Of a stretch of 64,000 nucleotides of DNA, positions 36,878-45,706 are shown in pieces (position 1 is the stretch's first letter; every line of letters starts with the position of its first letter). The DNA lies in NCBI GenBank assembly GCA_016714465.1, contig JADKDT010000005.1, positions 62,001 through 126,000 of the forward strand, written 5' to 3'. Below the pieces are notes generated by a model. It made no database searches and had not been told where the DNA came from. It worked only from the letters and a program-made list of their open reading frames with translations. This DNA is from Candidatus Brachythrix odensensis. Lineage in GTDB: Bacteria; Chloroflexota; Anaerolineae; J036; Brachytrichaceae. The translations under genes were made by a program, and so were the position numbers.

Positions 36878-37081
36878 GGGGTGTGTCTCCTTTGCGGCCG
36901 CGCCTCCCACGCCCTCGCCGTCTCCTGGCGCCACCCCGGGGCGGCGCCAGGAGGAGCCCGAAGACACGCGGGAACCACGGCCATGGCTCCCGCATAACGC
37001 TATGCCGCCCGGGCGCGAAGATCCATGGGCCAACTCGTACGAAAAGTGGCATTTCCGGAACTGGGTATCATTCGCGCCCGT

Positions 37082-38665
37082 ATGACATCTCAATCCCCCA
37101 CCCCCGCTCAGAAGGACTGGCTGTGGCGCCCCGCGCTGATCGTCTTCATCAGCAACGTCTGCATCATGGTGATCGAACTGGTGGCCGGGCGCATGGTCGC
37201 GCCGATCATCGGCGTGTCGCTCTACACGTGGACGAGCATCATCGGGGTGATCCTGGCCGGGATCAGCCTGGGCAATTTCATCGGCGGCAAGATCGCCGAC
37301 CGGATGGCCTCGCGCCGGACGCTCGGGATCATCTTCATCCTGGCCGGCCTCGGTGCGCTGAGCGTGCTGTTCTCGGTTGAAGCGCTCAGCGCGTCCGGGC
37401 TGCCCTCGCTGAGCTGGATGCCGCTGATCGGACGGATGGTGCTGTTCATCACCCTCATCTACTTCCTGCCCAGCACGATGCTTGGCCTGATCTCGCCGGT
37501 GGTCATCAAGCTCACCTTGCTGGATCTGAAGGCGACCGGCAATGTGATCGGCCGGATCTACGCGGCCTCGGCCCTGGGCAGCATCGTGGGAACCTTTGCC
37601 ACGGGCTACTTCCTGATCTCGGCGTTTGGCACCCGGTTGATCAGCCTGGGCGTGGGCGCGCTGCTCATCTTCATGGGCGTCCTGCTCGGGCAGTGGTTTC
37701 GAAACCGGGCGGTGGCCGCCGTCGCCGCGGTTGTCGCCGCCCTCGCCGTAGGGGCGGCCTTCACCCAGAATCCGCGTCTGCGCGATTCCATGGATTCAGG
37801 CTGCACGATCGAATCCAATTACTTCTGCATCAAGGTTCGCGATGAAACCCAGAACGACAAGGCCTACAAGGTTCTTTCGCTGGACGCGCTGGTGCACAGC
37901 TACAACTCGTTGGAGGATCCGCGCGAGCTGCGCTACGCCTACGAGCAGGTGGGGGCCGAGGTGGCCGAGTTCCTGCAGAAACGCGACAACCGGATCGACA
38001 TGCTCCTGATCGGCGGGGGCGGCTACACCTTGCCGCGCTATCTGGAGTCGGTCTATCCAAACGTCAACATCGACGTGTCCGAGATCGACCCGGCCGTGAC
38101 CGCCACCGCCTACGACAGCCTGGGGCTGGCGCGCAACACCCGGACGGTGTCCTATAACGAGGATGCCCGCCAGTTTCTCGTTACCCTCGATCCCGCCCGG
38201 AAATACAACTACATCCACGGCGACGCCTTTAACGACTTCTCGGTGCCCTATCACCTCACCACCCGCGAGTTCAACGAGCTGGTCAAGCGCCATCTCACGC
38301 CCAACGGGATTTACCTGAGCAACGTCATCGACGGGCGGGATCTGCCCTTTGCGCGAGCGCTGCTGCGGACGCTGAAGGCGACCTTCACCCACGTCTACTT
38401 CATCCCGTCGAACAAGGCCTACCGCGACATTCGGGCGAACACCATGCTGGTGCTGGCGACCAACAGCCCGCTCGACACGCCGGCCTTCGCCACCCTCAAC
38501 GGCCACGACAACCAGAGCCAGTTCAGCGCCTGGATCATCGACGACGCCGAACTCGACGCCTGGCTGGGGACAGGCCCGCAGTTCCTGCTCACCGATGATT
38601 ATGTGCCGACCGACAACCTGCTGACGGGCGTGTTTGAGGTCAAGCTCGCGGTGCCTACTCCCTGA
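37082..38665 (+). CDS. Membrane-fused spermidine-synthase-like protein
   Basis: 527 aa. The N-terminal 220 residues form six to seven transmembrane helices (ALIVFISNVCIMVIELVAGRM; GASALGSIVGTFATGY-type segments). The C-terminal half is a class I methyltransferase-fold aminopropyltransferase-like domain: MLLIGGGGYTLPRYLES is motif I, VDVSEIDPAVT-like IDVSEIDPAV binds the nucleotide, and YIHGDAFNDFSVPYHLTT follows. Such fusions are common in bacteria, but their reaction has not been assigned here. ATG 37082 follows a TATCAT by 10 nt, so it may be leaderless. Confidence 0.85.
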   Translation: MTSQSPTPAQKDWLWRPALIVFISNVCIMVIELVAGRMVAPIIGVSLYTWTSIIGVILAGISLGNFIGGKIADRMASRRTLGIIFILAGLGALSVLFSVEALSASGLPSLSWMPLIGRMVLFITLIYFLPSTMLGLISPVVIKLTLLDLKATGNVIGRIYAASALGSIVGTFATGYFLISAFGTRLISLGVGALLIFMGVLLGQWFRNRAVAAVAAVVAALAVGAAFTQNPRLRDSMDSGCTIESNYFCIKVRDETQNDKAYKVLSLDALVHSYNSLEDPRELRYAYEQVGAEVAEFLQKRDNRIDMLLIGGGGYTLPRYLESVYPNVNIDVSEIDPAVTATAYDSLGLARNTRTVSYNEDARQFLVTLDPARKYNYIHGDAFNDFSVPYHLTTREFNELVKRHLTPNGIYLSNVIDGRDLPFARALLRTLKATFTHVYFIPSNKAYRDIRANTMLVLATNSPLDTPAFATLNGHDNQSQFSAWIIDDAELDAWLGTGPQFLLTDDYVPTDNLLTGVFEVKLAVPTP

Positions 38666-38666
38666 C

Positions 38667-38721
38667 TTCTTGGGAGACAACATGCCCCGGCTTCGCCGGG
38701 GCATGTTGTTTCTCCCAAGAA
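38667..38721 (+). terminator. Hairpin directly after the spermidine-synthase-like gene
   Basis: Arms of 25 and 27 nt (TTCTTGGGAG outer, CAACATGCCCCGGC inner) with a TTC loop and a two-base bulge, starting 2 nt after the stop. The core GCCCCGGC-TTC-GCCGGGGC is shared with other hairpins in the window. Confidence 0.7.
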
Positions 38722-39118
38722 CCGAACCAGTGCTGCGCTTCTTCTTGTGCTATTGATTAACCGTATTCGTAGTAGGGGCGTGGATGATGTGGATAACCGT
38801 CGGCTCGCCCAGCGCTGGCGGCAAGCGCCGGGCGAGCGCCAGATGTGCTGGTGATACGCGCTTTGGCCTGGGACGGGCTGTATATCCCATGTGGGGGATT
38901 ATTTATCGCAACTTGTGAGATGGATATCCCAAACGCCATGGGTGGGGTGGGATATCGCGAGGTCCGCGCCCGAGCCACACGCTGTGCGCAAAACATTCCG
39001 GCCAAACGTGGATAATCTCCGCAGCGGCCAGATGCAGGGTCAAGTCGAGACCGCGTCCGACGTCATCCACATGCGATTTCCACAGGCTCACCCAGAATCC
39101 ACAGAGGCTATTCTGGTT
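38722..39118. other. Gene-free region with DnaA-box-like sites
   Basis: No coding signal was found. TGTGGATAA at 38788-38796 is a perfect DnaA box (TTATCCACA inverted). CGTGGATAA at 39007-39015 and TCATCCACA at 39063-39071 differ by one base. ATTTCCACA (39076) and GAATCCACA (39095) differ by two. The 38890-38960 stretch contains AT-richer sequence with repeated GGATATCCC-like text. It could be a DnaA-binding locus; origin function is not established. Confidence 0.4.
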
Positions 39119-39165
39119 TTCGGGAGCGATGTTCCCCGGCTTTGCCGGGGAACATCGCTCCCGAA
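39119..39165. repeat. Perfect hairpin upstream of the HD-CHAD gene
   Basis: 22-bp perfect arms (TTCGGGAGCGATGTTCCCCG...) with a TTT loop and core CCCCGGC-TTT-GCCGGGG. It ends 30 nt before ATG 39196. Confidence 0.8.
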
Positions 39166-39195
39166 GACAGATCCATCAAGAAGGATGGCGCGCTG

Positions 39196-40650
39196 ATGGA
39201 CACTGTCGCATCGCTGTGCGATCGTTATGGTGTCGATATGGCCCATGCGCGGCACGTCGCCGCGATGACGCGCCAGTTGCTTGAGGCCGCGCGGGCCCGG
39301 CTTCCTGATCCGGACCGCCTGGTCGCGCTGGGCGAGATCGCCGCGCTTCTACACAACGTCGGGATGAACCTGGACCCGGCCCGCCATCACACCGTCGGGC
39401 GCGACATCGTCGCAGCGAGCGAGATCGAAGGGGTGGACGCCACCGAGCGGGCGATGCTTGCCTGCGCGGTGCGCTTCCATCGCAAGAAGGTCGACCCGGA
39501 TGCCGAGCCATTGATGCAGGCGTTGACTGCCGCGCAGCGGCAGTCAACGCTACTGATCACGGCCGCGTTGCGGGTGGCGGACGGGCTGGACTACCACGGG
39601 CGCCAGGACACCCGGATCGTAGCCCTGACCCTCGACCCGGAAGGCGCGCTGTTGCGCGTGCGCGGCGCGTATTGCCACGAAAACAGGGCCCGGGCGCTCT
39701 CCAAGGCCGGGGTGTGGAACACCGTCCTGCCCCCGCTGCGCATCGAGGCCAGGATGGACCGGCCGGGCGCGGATGGGGATATAGCGCTGGGCGCGGCCGC
39801 CCGGCGGATTCTGCGCTACCTGGTCGACCGGCGCGGGCTGGACGCGCTTGTGAGGCGGGCAACCGGCCCGGGCGGCGAAACGGCTGATGTTTCAATCCGG
39901 GCGCTGCGGACCGGTTTTCGCCGGCTGCGGATCGGCGCGCGGGTTTTCGGACGTTATGCGCCTGCGCGCGTGATGCGCGGGCTCGAGGCGCGCCTGCGTG
40001 AGATCGGGGCGGCCGGCGGCCCGGCCCGCGAGACCGAGATGATGGTCGGGCTGCTCGACGCGTATCTGGCGGATGCCGATCCCGCCGCGCGCGCGGCGCT
40101 CGGGCCGATGCGGGCGGTGTGGGACATCGCCCGACGCGAGGCGCGCCGGGTGTATTTTGAGATGCTGCGCCGGTCTGGCGCGGACGACTGGCTGAGCGGC
40201 CTGGCCGGGCTCGATCTCGCTGACGATGACAGCGCCGCCCTGCCGGCGGGGCAACCCTGGCTGATGCGGCACCTGGCCCCAGCTGTGCTGCAGCGCTATT
40301 TGACTCGGGTTCGGGCGTTTGACACCCTGGCCCGCGACGCGTCGATTGCGGACTGGCATCGCTATCGCATGGCCGTCCGGCAGCTGCGCACGGTGGCTGA
40401 TCTGCTCCGCGACGCGCTGCCGGACGGGCAGATCAAGCCGATTCTGGCCCGTTGCCGCGAAACACAAGACGCGCTGGGCGAGCTGCGCGACGCGCACATC
40501 ACGGCCCAGGCGGCGCTTCAGTTTGTGTCGGGGCTGCCCGCGCCAGATGCGGAGGGGTCGGATGCCGGGCGGGCGGGTTTGGCCTTCGCTGCCTGGCTGC
40601 AGGAGAAGGCGGCCGCGCTACAGCCGGAGAGGGTGGAGGCGTGGGGGTAG
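39196..40650 (+). CDS. HD-domain plus CHAD-domain fusion protein
   Basis: 484 aa. Residues about 1-190 resemble the HD domain at the C-terminus of Ppx/GppA exopolyphosphatases: ARHVAAMTRQLLEAA, ALLHNVGMNLDPARHH, VRFHRKKVDP and ITAALRVADGLDYH. Classic HD metal ligands are partly replaced (LLHNVG for LHDIG). The rest is a CHAD domain, a helical bundle rich in conserved His/Arg (SIRALRTGFRRLRIGARVFG and WHRYRMAVRQLRTVADLLRD) that binds polyphosphate. The fusion suggests a polyphosphate-responsive or polyphosphate-handling protein. ATG 39196 is preferred over 39142, which lies in the hairpin. Confidence 0.82.
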   Translation: MDTVASLCDRYGVDMAHARHVAAMTRQLLEAARARLPDPDRLVALGEIAALLHNVGMNLDPARHHTVGRDIVAASEIEGVDATERAMLACAVRFHRKKVDPDAEPLMQALTAAQRQSTLLITAALRVADGLDYHGRQDTRIVALTLDPEGALLRVRGAYCHENRARALSKAGVWNTVLPPLRIEARMDRPGADGDIALGAAARRILRYLVDRRGLDALVRRATGPGGETADVSIRALRTGFRRLRIGARVFGRYAPARVMRGLEARLREIGAAGGPARETEMMVGLLDAYLADADPAARAALGPMRAVWDIARREARRVYFEMLRRSGADDWLSGLAGLDLADDDSAALPAGQPWLMRHLAPAVLQRYLTRVRAFDTLARDASIADWHRYRMAVRQLRTVADLLRDALPDGQIKPILARCRETQDALGELRDAHITAQAALQFVSGLPAPDAEGSDAGRAGLAFAAWLQEKAAALQPERVEAWG

Positions 40651-40654
40651 GACC

Positions 40655-41065
40655 TCACTCCGAGCCGCTGATGCGCTCGGGCCGGATGCGGTAGGTCACC
40701 CGAATCTCGCTGGGGCTGCGCCATTTGTAAGATGGGTTGCCGGTGTATTTCATCGAGAGGGCATCGATGATGGCATCCCCATCGGCCTCGGTGATCTCGA
40801 TGACGCGCCCGCGGATGGTGAGATACCGGCCGGAGTTGGCGGGGTCCGATATTTCGAGCGCGATGCGCCCGTCGCGGCGCAGGTTCTTGTCCTTCAACCG
40901 GCCGCGGGCGCTGTTGATGACGAGCAGATCGCCTTCGCGCATGATCCAGACGGGTGTCACCTGGGGGCTGCCATCGGGCATCAGGGTGGCGACGTGGGCG
41001 ATGGCGGGCTTGACCAGCAGGTCGGCGTATTCGGCCGGGATGGGGGCGGGGGGAAGAGAAGACAT
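40655..41065 (-). CDS. PPOX-class (pyridoxamine oxidase fold) F420-dependent-type oxidoreductase
   Basis: 136 aa split-barrel flavin-binding-fold protein. IAHVATLMPDGSPQVTPVWIM, VINSARGRLKDKNLRRDGRIAL and GRYLTIRGRVIEI match the F420-binding PPOX group, in which the R-x-K-x-RN-L stretch contacts the cofactor phosphates. It likely reduces an unknown substrate with F420H2 or a flavin. It is convergent with the HD-CHAD gene with only 4 nt between stops. Confidence 0.8.
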   Translation of the reverse strand: MSSLPPAPIPAEYADLLVKPAIAHVATLMPDGSPQVTPVWIMREGDLLVINSARGRLKDKNLRRDGRIALEISDPANSGRYLTIRGRVIEITEADGDAIIDALSMKYTGNPSYKWRSPSEIRVTYRIRPERISGSE

Positions 41066-41115
41066 GTTCGCAGTGTAGCGGAGCCCCTTGAGGGGGCTTC
41101 TGATTGTCGCAGGGA

Positions 41116-41218
41116 ATCTATCCGCAGATTACGCAGATTCTCGCCGATCTTGTTTTGTAAGAGGCGCTCCGGACAACCAAGAATAATCGGCGAGTATCTG
41201 CGTAATCTGCGGATAGAT
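41116..41218. repeat. Family-B inverted repeat (CCGCAGATTACGCAGATT type)
   Basis: 33-bp arms (41116-41148 and 41186-41218) match at 32 positions, with a 37-nt loop. The arm is made of the units CCGCAGATTA-CGCAGATT followed by CTCGCCGAT. It lies between two minus-strand genes, ending 2 nt from the stop of the phosphoesterase gene. Confidence 0.85.
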
Positions 41219-41220
41219 GA

Positions 41221-41982
41221 TTAGCCCCGGACTTCGCCGCGCATGAACTGGGCGATGCGCCCGGCGGCGGGGTGGCCGAGTTTGTCGGTCAGGGCGATGA
41301 CGGCGGCCTGGTCATAGGCGACCCGGCGGGGTTCAACCCGGTGAGTGCTCGCATCTGCATGCAAGATGGCGTATTTGGCCCGCTGGTCCTCAACCGGCGA
41401 ATTGCTGACACTGCCAAGGTTAAAGACGCGCACGCCATCGACGGTCAGGTCCATCGGGATGTGGGTGTGTCCGGCAAAGACCAGGTCGGCGGCGCAGCCG
41501 GCCAAGGCGGCCCGCAGTTCGGCCTCGCTGAGCTTGGGTGAGAGGCCCTTGCCGTCGTCGGTGCCCGGCGCGGCGTGGACGCCCAGCACGCGCGTGCCGT
41601 CGGGCAGGGTCAGGCGCAGGTCGAGGGGCAGCTCGCGCATCCAACCCAGGAAACCGGCCGCGGTGACGGCGCCCATGGTCCAGGCCATCGAGCGGGCGAA
41701 ATCCAGCACCCCTTCGATCTTGTCGGGATGGGCCCGGGCTTCAGCGAGCCAACCCTCGACAAGGCCCTGGGTCGTCGCATAACGATCGGTGTTTCCGCGC
41801 AGGAAATGGGCGTTGGGCAGCGCCCGGATCTGCTCAAGCACGCCGACCGGGTCAGGGCCGATCGCGGCGAAGTCGCCGAGCAGCCAGTAGCCGTCCACCC
41901 CGCCCGCGTGCTCGATATCGGCGAGCACCGCGTCGAGGGCGATTGAATTGCCGTGAATGTCGGACAGGATGGCGAGTTTCAT
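41221..41982 (-). CDS. Calcineurin-like metallophosphoesterase (YfcE/MPE superfamily)
   Basis: 253 aa. The metal motifs are complete: LAILSDIHGNSIAL (D-x-H), WLLGDFAAIGPDP (GD-xx), FLRGNTDRY (GN-H/D), GVHAAPG and VFAGHTHIPMD (GHTH). It is a cytoplasmic phosphodiesterase or phosphatase with unknown substrate. The start ATG 41982 directly precedes the first beta strand; the longer frame upstream has no support. Confidence 0.87.
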   Translation of the reverse strand: MKLAILSDIHGNSIALDAVLADIEHAGGVDGYWLLGDFAAIGPDPVGVLEQIRALPNAHFLRGNTDRYATTQGLVEGWLAEARAHPDKIEGVLDFARSMAWTMGAVTAAGFLGWMRELPLDLRLTLPDGTRVLGVHAAPGTDDGKGLSPKLSEAELRAALAGCAADLVFAGHTHIPMDLTVDGVRVFNLGSVSNSPVEDQRAKYAILHADASTHRVEPRRVAYDQAAVIALTDKLGHPAAGRIAQFMRGEVRG

Positions 41983-42010
41983 TGTGTTTGGATCTCCCTC
42001 ATACGACATA

Positions 42011-42163
42011 CGTCATCCGTCATTGTTCAACGCGCCAAAAATCCTTGCAAGAGACGGGAGAAAGGGAGAAAGGGGAAGGAGCCAGAACGCCCCTTCTTGC
42101 TTCTCCTTCTCCTGTTTCTGCAAGGGCCGTGGCCCGCTGAACAATGAAGGATCACGCATGACG
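42011..42163. repeat. Large imperfect inverted repeat with purine-rich arms
   Basis: The outer arms are CGTCATCCGTCATTGTTCA (42011) and TGAACAATGAAGGATCACGC (42138). The inner arms are CCTTGCAAGAGACGGGAG (42043) and CTCCTGTTTCTGCAAGG (42109), with GAAAGGGAGAAAGGGGAAGG pairing to the CCTTCTTGCTTCTCC side. It lies between the phosphoesterase start and the aldo/keto reductase stop. Confidence 0.7.
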
Positions 42164-42172
42164 TGTGACGCG

Positions 42173-43132
42173 TTATGCCACGGCTGCCTCGATGGCGGCC
42201 ATGACATCGGGGGTGAGTTTGGGAACGACATCGAGCGCCTTCATATTCTCGCGGACCTGCTCGGCCCGGCTGGCGCCGGTGATGACCGAGGTGACGTTGG
42301 GATTCTTCAAACACCAGGCCAGGGACATCTGGGCCAGCGTCGCGCCGAGGTCAGCGGCGATGGGGGCGAGGTTCGCGGCCTTGGCGAGCCGGGCCGGATC
42401 GGTCAGGGCGTTGCGCAGCCAGGTGTAGTCGGGCAGGGCCGCGCGCGAGTCGGCCGGGATGCCGGCGTTGTACTTGCCGCTCAGCAGGCCGGAGGCGAGC
42501 GGGCTCCAGGTGGTCGTGCCCAGCCCGATGTCGCGATACAGCGGGGCGTACTCTTTTTCGACCCGGTCGCGCCAGAGCAGGTTGTACTGGGGCTGCTCCA
42601 TCTGCGGTTTGCGCAGGTGGTGGCGCTCGGCGATCTGCCAGGCCTCAGCGATGCTGGCTGCGCTCCACTCCGATGTCCCCCAGTAGAGGGCCTTGCCGCT
42701 GGCGACGATGTCGTTCATGGCCCAGACCGTCTCTTCGACCGGGGTGTCGGGATCCGGGCGGTGGCAGAAGACGAGGTCGACGTAGTCGAGCTGCAGGCGC
42801 TTGAGCGAGTTGTCCATCGCCTGGAGCAGATACTTGCGATTGAGGGTGTTCTTTTCGTTGGGCCCGGAGTTCAACCCCCAGTAGAACTTGGTGGAGATCA
42901 CGTAGCTCGCCCGGCGCCAGGCGGCGCGCTTGAGGACGTTGCCCATGATGACTTCGGACTGGCCCTGGGCGTAGCCCTCGGCGTTGTCGAAAAAGTTAAC
43001 CCCGGCGTCGTAGGCGGCCTTCATGCACTCAAAGGCGGTCTCTTCAGCCAACTGGTTTTTGAACGTCACCCACGATCCCAGCGATAGCTCGCTGAGCTTC
43101 AATCCGGCGGAGCCAAGACGTCTGTAGTTCAT
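42173..43132 (-). CDS. Aldo/keto reductase, potassium-channel beta-subunit-like
   Basis: 319 aa TIM barrel. The catalytic tetrad is visible: the Asp in FFDNAEGYAQG with Tyr, the Lys in STKFYWGLN and the His in FCHRPDPDT. WGTSEWSAASIAEAW and QPQYNLLWRDRVEKEY follow, with WSPLASGLLSGKYN at the NADPH-binding end. The NEKNTLNRKYL region matches the Kv-beta/YghZ group. It reduces aldehydes with NADPH. ATG 43132 begins MNYRRLGSAGLKLSEL; the extension upstream is hairpin sequence. Confidence 0.9.
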   Translation of the reverse strand: MNYRRLGSAGLKLSELSLGSWVTFKNQLAEETAFECMKAAYDAGVNFFDNAEGYAQGQSEVIMGNVLKRAAWRRASYVISTKFYWGLNSGPNEKNTLNRKYLLQAMDNSLKRLQLDYVDLVFCHRPDPDTPVEETVWAMNDIVASGKALYWGTSEWSAASIAEAWQIAERHHLRKPQMEQPQYNLLWRDRVEKEYAPLYRDIGLGTTTWSPLASGLLSGKYNAGIPADSRAALPDYTWLRNALTDPARLAKAANLAPIAADLGATLAQMSLAWCLKNPNVTSVITGASRAEQVRENMKALDVVPKLTPDVMAAIEAAVA

Positions 43133-43176
43133 ACTACTTAGTCTACTTCCCCGCGGAAACAAGACATGAGGTTTTC

Positions 43177-43230
43177 TGGAGGCGAAATCCCCCGCCCCGG
43201 CGTCCGCCGGGGCGGGGGATTTCGCCTCCA
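43177..43230. repeat. Perfect hairpin (25-bp arms) in a divergent promoter region
   Basis: The arms begin TGGAGGCGAAATCCCCCGCC with core CCCCGGC-GTCC-GCCGGGG. Unlike most copies it lies upstream of both neighbours (aldo/keto reductase and methyltransferase), so it cannot be a terminator for either. Confidence 0.8.
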
Positions 43231-43323
43231 CAGAGCCCAGAACACGGCGGATTGGCTACAATCGCCCAGGCGAGTAACACGTTGGCCGCTTCATGCCAAC
43301 AAGTACGTCTGCGACAAACCATC

Positions 43324-44130
43324 ATGGACGAAATTGCGGGCTACAACATCCAGCGCTGGAAGGCCCTGGTCAGGGTGAATGCGCTCTTTACTCGCCCAGA
43401 TTGGACCCTGGATGCGGCTTCAGCCCGGGCGAAGCTAGATCCCGAAGGACGACTGGGGGAGATCGTTGGGAAGGCTGTGCTCTGTCTCGCGGGCGGCGGC
43501 GGGCAACAGTCAGCCGCCTTCGCGCTGCTGGGCGCGCGCGTAACCGTGTTGGATCTGTCGGAAGAACAGCTGCAAGGCGATCGTCAAGCCGCCAACCATT
43601 ACAAGGTCAGCATCCAGACCCAGCAAGGCGATATGCGTGATCTCTCGCGATTTCCCGCGCACAGCTTCGACCTGGTGTGGCAGCCATATTCACTCAATTT
43701 CGTTCCCGAAGCCCGCCAAGTGTTCCGCGAAGTGGCGCAGGTCTTGCGGCCGGGAGGTCGTTATCAATTCAGTTGCGCCAATCCCTTTGTCAGTGGCCTA
43801 ATGGCATCCGATTGGACGGGTGACGGCTATCCCTTGAAGCATCCGTATCAGGAAGGCGCCGTCGTTTCTTATCCTGACCCAATCTGGGTGGCGGAGTCGC
43901 GTGAAGCGGTGCCATGGACACGCGAGTATCGGCACACGTTAAGCGCCTTGATCAATGGTTTGATTGGGCAGGACTTTGTGATACAACACGTCTCAGACTA
44001 TACGGATTTCCACCCTGATCCGGCGGCGACACCCGGGACATGGGATCACTTTACGGCCATTGTCCCCCCCTGGCTCAATTTTTGGGCGGCATATCAACCG
44101 CCGGTTTCAGAACTGGGCAATCAGCGGTAA
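43324..44130 (+). CDS. Class I SAM-dependent methyltransferase
   Basis: 268 aa. Motif I is LCLAGGGGQQSAAFALLGARVTV, followed by the acidic strand end VLDLSEEQL, QQGDMRDLSRF, and FDLVWQPYSLNFVPEARQVF with VLRPGGRYQFS. The ubiE/methyltransf_11 fold is clear, but the small-molecule substrate is not. It starts the lower-GC accessory block. A TACAAT about 60 nt upstream may be the -10. Confidence 0.82.
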   Translation: MDEIAGYNIQRWKALVRVNALFTRPDWTLDAASARAKLDPEGRLGEIVGKAVLCLAGGGGQQSAAFALLGARVTVLDLSEEQLQGDRQAANHYKVSIQTQQGDMRDLSRFPAHSFDLVWQPYSLNFVPEARQVFREVAQVLRPGGRYQFSCANPFVSGLMASDWTGDGYPLKHPYQEGAVVSYPDPIWVAESREAVPWTREYRHTLSALINGLIGQDFVIQHVSDYTDFHPDPAATPGTWDHFTAIVPPWLNFWAAYQPPVSELGNQR

Positions 44131-44186
44131 CGATGAGGGGAGAATCATGCGGAACAGCGTGCTCCGCAGATGATGGAGGCAACCAG

Positions 44187-44654
44187 ATGACGAACGAAAT
44201 CCTGCTGCGGGAGGTGGTCGAAGAGGATCTGCCCGTCTTCTACGAGCACCAGATAGATGCGGATGCCGTTGAGATGGCGGCTCACCTCCCCCGAGACTAC
44301 GAGGCCTTCCAGTTGCACTGGACGGACCTTCTGGCCAAGAACGCGGTGGTGAAGAAGACAATCCTCGTTGATCAGCGGGTGACAGGGTATGTCATCAGCT
44401 TTGTCTACTTTGGTGTGCGCGAAGTTGGCTTCTGGATTGGAAAAGAATACTGGGGGCAGGGCATCGCCACGCGCGCGTTGTCAAAATTCCTGGAGCAGGT
44501 CCCGTTGCGTCCGTTGCGGGCCAGTGCGGCGAAACACAATCGTAGCTCGCTGCGGGTATTGGAAAAATGTGGATTCAGGATTGTCGGTGAGGACAAAGCA
44601 TTTTCCAACATGGGCGGGAGGGTGGTGGAAGGGATTATTTTGAACCTGGAATGA
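44187..44654 (+). CDS. GNAT family N-acetyltransferase (RimJ-like)
   Basis: 155 aa. LREVVEEDLPVFYEHQ is the N-terminal strand-helix, and VGFWIGKEYWGQGIATRALSKFL carries the acetyl-CoA pyrophosphate loop (Q-x-x-G-x-G/A). AAKHNRSSLRVLEKCGFRIVGE is the C-terminal signature of the RimJ/acetyltransf_3 group. The substrate is probably a protein N-terminus or small amine. It starts 56 nt after the methyltransferase gene; ATG 44187 is chosen on alignment with the fold. Confidence 0.85.
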   Translation: MTNEILLREVVEEDLPVFYEHQIDADAVEMAAHLPRDYEAFQLHWTDLLAKNAVVKKTILVDQRVTGYVISFVYFGVREVGFWIGKEYWGQGIATRALSKFLEQVPLRPLRASAAKHNRSSLRVLEKCGFRIVGEDKAFSNMGGRVVEGIILNLE

Positions 44655-44830
44655 CGGAATAGGCCGTCGGCCGGTGACATGACCCGCCACCGAGCGCGCG
44701 GACGGGGCCTCCAGTGGGTGCCATGGCCGTCGTGGTGAAGCGACCCGGCGGTCGGTGGCGAGGTGGGCGTTGAAGGCGTCGGAACCGTAGAGACGCGGCA
44801 GATTCGGTGTGATCGGTTACCATCACGAGG

Positions 44831-45415
44831 TTGAATGGCACATTTGGCGGCGTCGCCGTGCGTATACGTGTGGCCAGGCGAGAGGATTGCCAGAACCTCG
44901 GCGAGGTCATTGTTGGCGCCAATCGCGCTGCATTTGAAGGGCGGGTTCCGGAACAGTGCCTGCTGGCGTTGCCGGTCTCCACGAGTGTCGCGAACTGGAA
45001 GCGCGCCTTTGACTCCGGTGCTTTCGATTCGGACGAGCAAGTTCTGCTTGTCGCGGAGGCAGCTTCCGATGGTGTTGTCGCGTTCGTTCTCGCAGGGGGC
45101 TACACAGCGAAGGTTTTTCGCGATCGAGATATTTCGGACATGTACCCCAGGGAGATCGTGAGTTTGCATGTCGCCCCAGGCTGGCAACACCGAGGAGTCG
45201 GTCGCAGCCTTATCGGGGCTTCTGCCGATTGGCTCATTGCGCACCAGGCGAAAACGCTAGCGGTTCGAGTGCTGGAACTGAATCCGAATCGTGCGTTCTA
45301 CGCAAGGCTTGGGGCTCAGGAGCTTGGCTTGCAGCCCTACGATTGGGCAGGATTTGCGACACGCGAGGTTATCTATGGTTGGCCGGACATCAGCCGTCTT
45401 CGCCGTTTCGCCTAG
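44831..45415 (+). CDS. GNAT family N-acetyltransferase
   Basis: 194 aa. IRVARREDCQNLGEVI starts the fold, IVSLHVAPGWQHRGVGRSLIG is the acetyl-CoA site, and LELNPNRAFYARLGAQELG the C-terminal motif. The start may be 44831 or the GTG at about 44858, as the first residues (MNGTFGGVAV) precede the fold. The 176-nt gap upstream shows only a weak inverted repeat and no gene. Confidence 0.8.
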   Translation: MNGTFGGVAVRIRVARREDCQNLGEVIVGANRAAFEGRVPEQCLLALPVSTSVANWKRAFDSGAFDSDEQVLLVAEAASDGVVAFVLAGGYTAKVFRDRDISDMYPREIVSLHVAPGWQHRGVGRSLIGASADWLIAHQAKTLAVRVLELNPNRAFYARLGAQELGLQPYDWAGFATREVIYGWPDISRLRRFA

Positions 45416-45440
45416 CGGTCAGCATGCAGCCAATACCCCA

Positions 45441-45480
45441 GACAGGCAGCAAATTTGCGCAGGCAAATCTGCTGCCTGTC
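45441..45480 (+). terminator. Hairpin after GNAT gene
   Basis: 18-bp arms with one mismatch (GACAGGCAGCAAATTTGC) and a small loop, 25 nt after the stop. The rest of the gap to 45706 holds no recognisable gene. Confidence 0.6.
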
Positions 45481-45706
45481 CGACGCGGCTCGACGCGGGC
45501 CTCGTCATCGGTGCGACCGTGCGGGGTGGCGCAGTAGTTGCTGACCCTCGAAAGGACATCTCACCGGCAAGACTCCGTTAACCCTTGCAGAAAGCGGATC
45601 GGGTAATATGGAAGGAACGGCAGCAATCGACCGGGATTTTCTGGCATAGGTCGCTGACCTTGGTCGTTAGGCATCGGAATGAACTCCCCACTTCGAGGTG
45701 GACAAT

